A stretch of DNA of 64,000 nucleotides from NCBI RefSeq assembly GCF_900110505.1, contig NZ_FODZ01000001.1:397856-461855 (forward strand). The letters are read 5' to 3'. The notes under the pieces were generated by a model. It was given only the letters and a program-made list of their open reading frames with translations, did no database searches and was not told the origin of the DNA. Shown here piece after piece: positions 8,342 to 14,970 of this stretch. The DNA comes from Luteibacter sp. UNC138MFCol5.1 (GTDB lineage Bacteria; Pseudomonadota; Gammaproteobacteria; Xanthomonadales; Rhodanobacteraceae). How positions within the stretch are numbered: position 1 is the stretch's first letter; each line of letters opens with the position of its first letter. The position numbers were made by a program, and so were the translations under genes.

Positions 8342-8962
8342 ATGGCGCCCATACGAATCCTGACCGTCGATGACCATCCCCTCCTCCGCGAGGGCATCGC
8401 GGCGGTACTCGAGGGCCATGACGGGCTGGAGCTCGTCGCCGAGGCCAGCACGGGCGAGGAAGCCATCGAACGCTACCGCGAGCATCTCCCCGACCTGACC
8501 CTGATGGACCTGCAGATGCCCGGCATGGGTGGCATCGCGGCCATCGAAGCGATCCGCTCGGAGTTTCCGGAGGCGCGGATCCTGGTGCTGACCACTTACC
8601 GTGGCGACGTGCAGGCCCTGCGCGCGTTCCGCGCGGGCGCGCAGGGTTACCTGCTCAAGAGCGAGCTGCGCAAGGACATGCTGGCGACCATCCACCAGAT
8701 GATGGAAGGCAAGCGCCGCATTCCGGAGGAAATCGCGCAGGAGATGGCGGGCCACGCCGAGGACGACGAGCTGACCCCGCGCGAGACCCAGGTGCTCACC
8801 CACGTGGCCCGCGGCGAGGCCAACCGGGATGTCGCCGGGGCCCTCGGCATCGCCGAGGAGACCGTCAAGGCGCACATGAAGAGCATCCTGGCCAAGCTCC
8901 AGGCCAACGACCGGACGCACGCGGTGGCGATCGCGCTCCGGCGGGGGATCATCGAGCTCTGA
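8342..8962 (+). CDS. NarL/FixJ-type response regulator
   Basis: A 206-residue two-domain regulator. The receiver domain (about 1-120) has the acidic pair Asp10-Asp11, phospho-acceptor Asp56 in LTLMDLQMPGMGG, and Lys in GYLLKSELRK. The C-terminal LuxR-type helix-turn-helix (about 140-206) reads LTPRETQVLTHVARG...ETVKAHMKSILAKL, with the usual dimerisation and DNA-recognition helices. No histidine kinase adjoins it, so its partner is encoded elsewhere. The nearest kinase in the window is the HWE-type protein at 43.3 kb, and nothing links the two. Likely a phosphorylation-dependent transcription activator; targets cannot be read from this sequence. Confidence 0.92.
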   Translation: MAPIRILTVDDHPLLREGIAAVLEGHDGLELVAEASTGEEAIERYREHLPDLTLMDLQMPGMGGIAAIEAIRSEFPEARILVLTTYRGDVQALRAFRAGAQGYLLKSELRKDMLATIHQMMEGKRRIPEEIAQEMAGHAEDDELTPRETQVLTHVARGEANRDVAGALGIAEETVKAHMKSILAKLQANDRTHAVAIALRRGIIEL

Positions 8963-9000
8963 GGCGCTAGCCGATACCTTTGCCGCCGCCCCTACCGAAG

Positions 9001-9036
9001 GGTGGGAGCCGATCGCATCGGCGATCCCGCGGCAGC
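9001..9036 (+). repeat. Intergenic palindromic element, family 2, copy 1
   Basis: GTGGGAGCC precedes a GCCGAT-CGC-ATCGGC hairpin (9008-9022), followed by GATCCCGCGGC. The same element lies in inverse orientation at 13962-13998. It begins like the main GTGGGAGC repeats but has a different body, so it is probably a second sub-family. It lies between the convergent response regulator and stress-protein genes. Confidence 0.65.
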
Positions 9037-9056
9037 GGGCCCGTTCTCGACGGGAC

Positions 9057-9554
9057 TCAGGAAAGCGCCGTCGGCTGCTCGAACGGCATCGGCACGGCGC
9101 CGGTCGCGACGACCGCCCTGTCGGCCCGATCTTCCGCCTCGCCGTCGGCATCGACCACCAGCAGGATGCGGCCCGACTCGATCGTTTCCTCGAACTTCTG
9201 CCGCACGGGATCGGGCGACGAGGCGCCCATCAGCGCGGCCGTCCATCCGCCCACCAGCGCACCAGCGGCGCCCACCGCGAACGCGCCCGCGATCGTCACG
9301 CCCAGCGGCGGGATCGCCATGGCCACCAGTCCGGCCAGCAGACCCGTGACGCCGCCCTCGGCCAGCCCGCGCACGGCGGCCGGCTTGAAGTCCGTATGTT
9401 CGTCCTTGTCCTTCTCCGGGATGCGGTCGAGTTCGATGTCCGACCGGGCGATGAGCGACAGGTCCTCGTCGGGAACGCCGGCCTGCCGCGCGGCGGCCAT
9501 GGCCGCACGGGCGCTGGCGAGGTCGGGCGTGCTGTAGACACGTCGGGTTTTCAT
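9057..9554 (-). CDS. Glycine-zipper, general-stress-type membrane-associated protein
   Basis: A 165-residue protein starting at ATG 9554 with AGGAG about 8 bases upstream. The N-terminal part (KTRRVYSTPDLASARAAMAAARQAGVPDEDLSLIARSD) resembles the small alpha/beta domain of general stress protein 17M and DUF1269-type proteins. Residues about 66-110 form a glycine/alanine-rich hydrophobic hairpin (GGVTGLLAGLVAMAIPPLGVTIAGAF), typical of glycine-zipper membrane segments. The C-terminus returns to a soluble, acidic sheet-like region. It is likely a small membrane-associated stress protein; its exact role is unknown. It is divergent from the TonB receptor at 9730. Confidence 0.65.
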   Translation of the reverse strand: MKTRRVYSTPDLASARAAMAAARQAGVPDEDLSLIARSDIELDRIPEKDKDEHTDFKPAAVRGLAEGGVTGLLAGLVAMAIPPLGVTIAGAFAVGAAGALVGGWTAALMGASSPDPVRQKFEETIESGRILLVVDADGEAEDRADRAVVATGAVPMPFEQPTALS

Positions 9555-9669
9555 CGCGGCTCCTGAGGATGAGGTCGCTCCGATGGTTCCGCCGCGTGGG
9601 TCGAACCGGTGTGACGGGACGATCAAGCGTGTCGCTCCCGACGATTACGAATGAAACCGCTCATGTAAT

Positions 9670-9688
9670 TGCTCTGAGAATCATTCGC
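9670..9688 (+). promoter_or_regulatory. Candidate Fur box upstream of TonB receptor
   Basis: TGAGAATCATTCGC (9675-9688) matches 11 of 14 positions of the right part of the Fur consensus TGATAATCATTATC. It lies about 45 bp upstream of the receptor ATG, in a locally AT-richer stretch. This suggests repression of the receptor-PepSY pair by iron. The left half of the 19-mer matches less well. Confidence 0.6.
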
Positions 9689-9729
9689 ACTTACGATGGC
9701 CGTTTTTCGCCCGAGCAAAGGCCGCGTTC

Positions 9730-11943
9730 ATGCCGTTCCGCCCCACCGCCCTCGCCTTCGCGCTGGCCGGCGTCCTCGCCGCCGCCCACGCACGGGCCCA
9801 GGACGCCGCCCCGCCGCCCGCCACCGAGCTGGAGGGCATGAAGGTCGTCGGCGACTGGCTGGGCGAGGCCTCGCGGAACGTCGTCGAAAACCATCCCGGC
9901 GCGCGCACCGTGGTCCGTCGCGAGCAACTGCGCGAGGCCGGGGCGATCAACCTCCGCGACGCGCTGCGCCGGATTCCGGGCGTGCAGGTGCAGGAGAGCA
10001 ATGGCACGGGCGGCAGCGACGTCTCGCTGAACGTCGGCGTGCGCGGCCTGACCGCGCGACTCTCCCCTCGCTCGACGATCCTGCTGGACGGCGTTCCGCT
10101 CGCCGTCGCACCGTACGGCCAGCCGCAGGTCTCGATGGCGCCGGTGGGCCTGGGCAACCTGCAGGCGGTGGACGTCGTGCGTGGCGGCGGTTCCGTGCGC
10201 TACGGGCCGCAGAACGTCGGCGGCATCATCAACTTCGTCACGCGCGACATCCCGCGGGACTTCGGCGGCAGCGCGGGCGTGCAGTTCCAGGGCGGCGAGC
10301 ACGGCGGCATCCGGACGAATTCGAACGTCCTCGTCGGCGGCACCACGGCGAACGGTCTCGGCGTGGCGCTGCTGTACAACGGCCTGCACGGCCCCGGCTT
10401 CCGCGAGCGCGAAGACAACGAGAGCATCGACGACCTCATGCTCAAGGCGAAGTACGCGATCACGAACGACGACACACTCACCGGCAGCATCCACCACTAC
10501 GACGGCCAGGCGGGGATGCCGGGCGGCCTGAACCAGGCGGATTACGACGCCGACCCGTTCCAGTCGCGCCGCCCGTTCGACGATTTCCACGGTCGTCGCA
10601 CCGACTACGTGCTGAAGTACAGCCACGTCGACGATCGCCGCAGCTTCGAGGTGCAGACGTACTATTCCGACAGCTTCCGCGGCAGCCACATCGAGACGAT
10701 CACGGCGAACGCCAACGGTACGTATGCCCACCAGCTGATCGCCTATCCGCGCAACTACCACGTGTTCGCGATCGAGCCGCGCTATTCGCAGCTGTTCGAC
10801 TGGGGCCAGGTCACGCACGAGATCGGCGTCGGCTACCGGTACACGAGCGAGGCGATGCACGAGCGCACGCTGCGCAACAACCGCTACGTCTCGAACCTGC
10901 CGTACACGCCCTACGACAGCTTCCCCTACGGCGGCTCATACGTGCTCTCCGGAGATAACACCGGTAGCAACGAGGCGCACGCGTTCTATCTCGACGACAC
11001 GATCAACGCCGGCAACTGGACGATCACGCCCGGCATCCGCTACGAACGCATCGACAGCGAGTGGCAGGCGCATCCGGGCGGCACGGTGATCGTGCGTGGG
11101 CCGACGTCGCGCCAGAAGGATTACTCGAAGCCGTTGCCGTCGCTCAACGTGATCTATCACCTCGACGACGCGTGGAAGCTCTACGCGAACGCCGAAACCT
11201 CGTTCGGCTCGCTCCAGTACTTCCAGATCGGCCAGAAGGATTCGAACAACCGCTTCGCGGCGGGACTGAAACCGGAGACGGCGCGCACGTACGAGATCGG
11301 CACGCGCTACGACACGAAGGCATGGGGCGGCGAAGTCTCGCTGTTCCGCATCAACTTCGATCACGAGCTCCAGCTCGTGGGCCGCCTGCCGAACGTGCCC
11401 GATTCCTATGAAGGCTGGACGAGCCTCGGTGCCACGACGCACAAGGGCATCGAATCCGCCGCGCACGTCGACTTCGGCGCTTTCAGCGACGCGCTCGAGG
11501 GCCTCACGCTGTGGGGCACCGCGACGTACACGCACGCCTTCTACAAGCACGGCTCGTTCGCCGGCAAGGACCTGCCGTTCTACTCCCGCCGTACCGCGAA
11601 CCTCGGTCTGCGCTACGGCATCGCGCAGTGGACGTTCAACCTCGATGCCTTCTCGCAGTCGCGCCAGCATTCGCCAGGCTCGCCCAGCTTCGATCCCGCG
11701 AACCCGACCGCGTACGTCACGGAGCCCTCGCCCGAGGGCGATCTCGGTGACATCCCCGGCTGGACGACGTGGAACGCGCGGGCGGAATACGCGTTCGGGC
11801 CCGCATACTCGAACCTCCGCCTCGGTCTCGGCGTGAAGAACCTCGCCGACAAACGCTATTTCACGCGCTCGACGGACAACAACGACGGCATCTACGTCGG
11901 CCAGCCGCGCACCTTCTTCGTCCAGGCCTCGGTGGACTTCTGA
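9730..11943 (+). CDS. TonB-dependent siderophore/iron receptor (FecA-like group)
   Basis: A 737-residue outer-membrane receptor. A signal peptide (about 1-24, ending AHARAQ) is followed by a plug domain (about 45-160) with INLRDALRRIPGVQVQESNG and the beta-barrel up to the terminal aromatic QASVDF, as barrel proteins require. Plug features include GVRGLTARLSPRSTILLDGVPL and RGGGSVRYGPQNVGGIINFV. The upstream Fur-like site and the downstream PepSY membrane gene (2 bp gap) indicate ferric-siderophore uptake. The ligand is not predictable; resemblance is to the receptor group that includes ferric citrate transporters. No periplasmic or inner-membrane ABC transporter gene adjoins it. Confidence 0.9.
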   Translation: MPFRPTALAFALAGVLAAAHARAQDAAPPPATELEGMKVVGDWLGEASRNVVENHPGARTVVRREQLREAGAINLRDALRRIPGVQVQESNGTGGSDVSLNVGVRGLTARLSPRSTILLDGVPLAVAPYGQPQVSMAPVGLGNLQAVDVVRGGGSVRYGPQNVGGIINFVTRDIPRDFGGSAGVQFQGGEHGGIRTNSNVLVGGTTANGLGVALLYNGLHGPGFREREDNESIDDLMLKAKYAITNDDTLTGSIHHYDGQAGMPGGLNQADYDADPFQSRRPFDDFHGRRTDYVLKYSHVDDRRSFEVQTYYSDSFRGSHIETITANANGTYAHQLIAYPRNYHVFAIEPRYSQLFDWGQVTHEIGVGYRYTSEAMHERTLRNNRYVSNLPYTPYDSFPYGGSYVLSGDNTGSNEAHAFYLDDTINAGNWTITPGIRYERIDSEWQAHPGGTVIVRGPTSRQKDYSKPLPSLNVIYHLDDAWKLYANAETSFGSLQYFQIGQKDSNNRFAAGLKPETARTYEIGTRYDTKAWGGEVSLFRINFDHELQLVGRLPNVPDSYEGWTSLGATTHKGIESAAHVDFGAFSDALEGLTLWGTATYTHAFYKHGSFAGKDLPFYSRRTANLGLRYGIAQWTFNLDAFSQSRQHSPGSPSFDPANPTAYVTEPSPEGDLGDIPGWTTWNARAEYAFGPAYSNLRLGLGVKNLADKRYFTRSTDNNDGIYVGQPRTFFVQASVDF

Positions 11944-11945
11944 GC

Positions 11946-13022
11946 ATGAGCCCGCACCCGCGCAGGTTTCGCAGCACGCTCAAGACCCTGCACCTCTGGC
12001 TGGGCCTGAGCCTCGGCCTCGTGCTGGCGCTGGTGACGCTGTCCGGCAGCGTGCTGTTGTTCGAAGAGCCTCTGTTCGCGGCCGGCCACCCGGAACTGGC
12101 ATCGCGACCGCTGCCCGACCTGGCGACGCAGGGGCGTTCGCTACGGGCGATCCTCGCCTCGGACGACGGCAAGGCGCTGCGCGGACTCTCGCTGCCCGAC
12201 GCGGAGCTGCCGGTGTGGGAAGGCAACGAACGCGGCGGCAACCGCGTGTACTTCGATGCGACGACCGGCGAGCGTCTGCTGCGGCGGACGAAGTCGGGCG
12301 ACGGGCTGCTGACCCTGCTCGACTGGCACACCCACCTGCTGTCCGGCGAAGTGGGCGAAACGGTGCTCGGCGTCGTCGCCTGCAGCGGGCTCTTCATGTT
12401 GTTCTCGGGCGCATGGCTCTACTGGCCGGGGCGACAGCGCGCGCTGCGGCACCTCAAGCCGCACACGAACCCGCCCATCCTGCGCTGGGGGAGCCTTCAC
12501 CGGTTCGTCGGCGTCGTCGCCCTGCCCCTGCTCATCGTGATGATCGGCACCGGCACCACGATGGCCTACCGGGGCGCGGTGCGGAGCGGACTGGCGTCGG
12601 CTTTCGGCGAACGCCCGCCCGCGCGACCGCCGAAGATCGCGCCCGGCACCGCGCCGATCGACTGGCCCGCGGTGCTCGCCGCCGCGCAGGCGGCGGCGCC
12701 CGAGGCCCAACTGACGCGGGTGACGCTTCCCGCGAAGGACAACGGCACGGTGGTCCTTCGCATTCGGCGGCCCGGTGAATGGAACCTCGCGGGACGCAGT
12801 TCGTTGTGGCTCGATCCGGCCACCGCGACGGTGATCGGTGGCGACGACGCGACGAAGCTCGGTCCCGGTGGACGTCTCGCCAACGCGCTCTTCCCGATCC
12901 ACTCGGCGGCGGTCGGCGGCCTGACGTGGCGTGTCGTGGCCTGCATCACCGGGCTGTTGCCGATGTTCCTCCTGGTGACCGGATTCCTGTTCTGGCGCGC
13001 GCGGCGCAGGCACAAGCGCTGA
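11946..13022 (+). CDS. PepSY-associated transmembrane protein (iron-uptake partner)
   Basis: A 358-residue inner-membrane protein of the PepSY_TM family. Four membrane spans are visible: about 17-40 (LHLWLGLSLGLVLALVTLSGSVLLF), 135-160, 190-210 (FVGVVALPLLIVMIGTGTTM) and 320-350 (CITGLLPMFLLVTGFLFW). A PepSY-type periplasmic region lies between the first two and another after the third. Members next to TonB receptors are thought to help reduce or release iron from siderophores. It starts 2 bp after the receptor stop, so it is surely in the same operon under the upstream Fur-like site. Confidence 0.85.
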   Translation: MSPHPRRFRSTLKTLHLWLGLSLGLVLALVTLSGSVLLFEEPLFAAGHPELASRPLPDLATQGRSLRAILASDDGKALRGLSLPDAELPVWEGNERGGNRVYFDATTGERLLRRTKSGDGLLTLLDWHTHLLSGEVGETVLGVVACSGLFMLFSGAWLYWPGRQRALRHLKPHTNPPILRWGSLHRFVGVVALPLLIVMIGTGTTMAYRGAVRSGLASAFGERPPARPPKIAPGTAPIDWPAVLAAAQAAAPEAQLTRVTLPAKDNGTVVLRIRRPGEWNLAGRSSLWLDPATATVIGGDDATKLGPGGRLANALFPIHSAAVGGLTWRVVACITGLLPMFLLVTGFLFWRARRRHKR

Positions 13023-13140
13023 ATCGGCGCCGACGCGCGCATCGAGATGCGCCGCAAGAACCCGTTCGCGCCATGGCGCCGCCACATCCGCGTCCCAGGC
13101 GGCGTCCTATCCTCCCGACGCCAACGCCAAGGAGATCCGC

Positions 13141-13935
13141 ATGCGCCGCACCCTGCTCGCCCTCGCCGCCTTCATCGCCCTGCCCGCCGCCGCGGACACC
13201 AACCCGCTGTGGACGCAACCGGTCGCTCCGCATGCGATCTACGGCAACACGTACTTCGTGGGCATGAAGGGCCTCTCCGCGATCCTGGTGACCTCGCCGC
13301 AGGGGCATGTGCTCATCGACGTGCCCATGGAAGCCAACGTGGCCACGATCGAGGCGAACATCCGCAAGCTCGGCTTCCGCGTGGAGGACATCAAGGTGAT
13401 CCTCAACTCCCACGCCCATTTCGATCATGCCGGCGGCATCGCGACGCTGGCGAAGGACAGCGGCGCGGTCGTGCGCGCCACCACCGCCGGTGCGAAGGAG
13501 CTTCGCCTCGGCGGCGACGATCCGAGCGATCCGCAGCATGGCGAGGCGCCGCTGTTCGCGAAGGTGGATGCGAAAGGCGATGTCGCCGACGGCACCGTGG
13601 TGCGCGTGGGACCGCTTGCGCTCACCGCGCACATCACGCCCGGCCACACGGCCGGTGGCACCGCCTGGACGTGGCGGTCGTGCGAGAACGGCGCGTGCAA
13701 GACCATCGCCTATGTCGACAGCCTGTTCGCGTTCTCGGCGGACGGGTATCGCTACAGCGACCATCCCGCGTTCGTCGCCGCGTACCGCAAGACGTTCGAT
13801 CGCGTCGCCGCGTTGCCGTGCGACATCCTCGTCACGCCGCATCCGGAGCAGGGCGAAGGCAAGACGTGCGGGGAATACGCGGACGCCGGGCGCAAGCGAC
13901 TCGACGAGAAGCTGGCCCAGGAAGCCGGGAAGTAA
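13141..13935 (+). CDS. Subclass B3 metallo-beta-lactamase
   Basis: A 264-residue periplasmic zinc hydrolase with signal peptide MRRTLLALAAFIALPAAAD. The zinc ligands of subclass B3 are all present: His91, His93, Asp95 and His96 in NSHAHFDHAGG, His169 in TPGHTAGG, and His234 in TPHPEQ. The mature start (NPLWTQPVAPHAIYGNTYFVG) is characteristic of B3 enzymes such as the L1/GOB/THIN-B group. These hydrolyse penicillins, cephalosporins and carbapenems. AAGGAG precedes the ATG. No LysR or AmpR-type regulator adjoins it, so expression may be constitutive. A chromosomal, intrinsic resistance gene is the likeliest reading; the spectrum cannot be read from sequence. Confidence 0.9.
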   Translation: MRRTLLALAAFIALPAAADTNPLWTQPVAPHAIYGNTYFVGMKGLSAILVTSPQGHVLIDVPMEANVATIEANIRKLGFRVEDIKVILNSHAHFDHAGGIATLAKDSGAVVRATTAGAKELRLGGDDPSDPQHGEAPLFAKVDAKGDVADGTVVRVGPLALTAHITPGHTAGGTAWTWRSCENGACKTIAYVDSLFAFSADGYRYSDHPAFVAAYRKTFDRVAALPCDILVTPHPEQGEGKTCGEYADAGRKRLDEKLAQEAGK

Positions 13936-13961
13936 CCCGCGTCACCGAGGCCGTGCCCGCC

Positions 13962-13998
13962 GCCGCGGGATGGCCGATACGATCGGCTCCCGCCTGCC
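13962..13998 (-). repeat. Intergenic palindromic element, family 2, copy 2
   Basis: Inverse copy of the element at 9001-9036. GCCGCGGGATG leads into a GCCGAT-ACG-ATCGGC hairpin (13973-13987) followed by TCCCGCCTGC. It lies between the convergent metallo-beta-lactamase and acyltransferase genes, the same type of position as copy 1. The hairpin may terminate transcripts from both sides. Confidence 0.65.
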
Positions 13999-14010
13999 GG
14001 TGGTGGGTGG

Positions 14011-14901
14011 CTAGGCGCCGAGCATCGCCCCGATCCGCGCGTCCTTCTCTGCCCACAGCGCGTTGATCCATAGCTGGAAGCGTTCGCGGAACGCCGCGTC
14101 GTTCTCGTAATCGCCGCGCATGGCGGCGGGAATCGGCAGGCGACGGATGTGCATGCGCACCTCGCGGATGCGGCCCGCGATCATGTCCATCATCGTGGCG
14201 GGGCCATCCGGATACACGATGGTCACGTCGAGGATCTGCCGGATCGCATCGCCCATCGCGTCGATCACGAAGGCGACGCCGCCAGCCTTCGGCTTGAGCA
14301 GGTGCGCGTAGGGCGATTGCTGCGCGTCGTGCTTGGCGCGCGTGAATCGCGTGCCCTCGGTGAAGTTCATCACCGAGACGGGCAGGTGGCGGAACTTCTC
14401 GCATGCGCGCCGCGTGGCGTCGCGATCCTTGCCGCGGAGTTCCGGCCGTGCCTCGAGCTGCTGGCGCGAATGACGCTTCATGAAGGGGAAATCGAGCGCC
14501 CACCACGCGGGTCCGAGCAGCGGCACCCAGATCAGCTCGCTCTTGAGGAAGAAGCGCATGAACGGAATGCGGCGGTTGAACACCCGCTGCAGCGCGGGGA
14601 TGTCGACCCAGCTCTGGTGGTTGCACACCACCAGATAATTCTCACGATACGAAAGTCCCTCGTCGCCTTCGACGATCCAGCGGGTTCTCGTGAACGCGCC
14701 GAACAGCCAGCCGTTGAAGCCGAGCCAGCTCTCCGCGATGCCCACCAGCATGGCGCCGATCGACCGACGCACCGCCTGCACAGGCACCAGCAGGCGCAGC
14801 AGGGTCAGGGCGAACAGCGGCAGCACGTGCAGCACGGTGCTGACGATGAGCAGCAGGCAGGCGAGGGGAACGCGCAGGAAGGTCGGAAGCGAGGCGAACA
14901 T
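14011..14901 (-). CDS. yihG: PlsC-like acyltransferase (YihG type)
   Basis: A 296-residue membrane-bound lysophospholipid acyltransferase-like protein. An N-terminal hydrophobic stretch (about 8-42) anchors it. The HX4D catalytic motif is NHQSWVD near residue 93, followed by the acceptor-binding FTEGTR near 182 and a C-terminal proline/aromatic region. The overall layout and YPDGP motif match the YihG/LCLAT1-like branch rather than classical PlsC. It likely acylates a glycerophospholipid at the inner membrane. It lies downstream of ligD on the same strand with 69 bp containing a hairpin between them, so it probably has its own promoter. Confidence 0.85.
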   Translation of the reverse strand: MFASLPTFLRVPLACLLLIVSTVLHVLPLFALTLLRLLVPVQAVRRSIGAMLVGIAESWLGFNGWLFGAFTRTRWIVEGDEGLSYRENYLVVCNHQSWVDIPALQRVFNRRIPFMRFFLKSELIWVPLLGPAWWALDFPFMKRHSRQQLEARPELRGKDRDATRRACEKFRHLPVSVMNFTEGTRFTRAKHDAQQSPYAHLLKPKAGGVAFVIDAMGDAIRQILDVTIVYPDGPATMMDMIAGRIREVRMHIRRLPIPAAMRGDYENDAAFRERFQLWINALWAEKDARIGAMLGA

Positions 14902-14950
14902 GGGTAACGGGATGGGGAAGATGCACGGAGTCTACATGACCCGCCCTCGA

Positions 14951-14970
14951 CGCCCCGCACCGACGGGGCG
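14951..14970. terminator. Hairpin after ligD
   Basis: CGCCCCG-caccga-CGGGGCG, a 7-bp GC stem with a 6-base loop, lies directly against the ligD stop codon. No clear T-run follows on the minus strand, so it may be a Rho-independent-like pause or transcript-end stabiliser. Confidence 0.5.
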
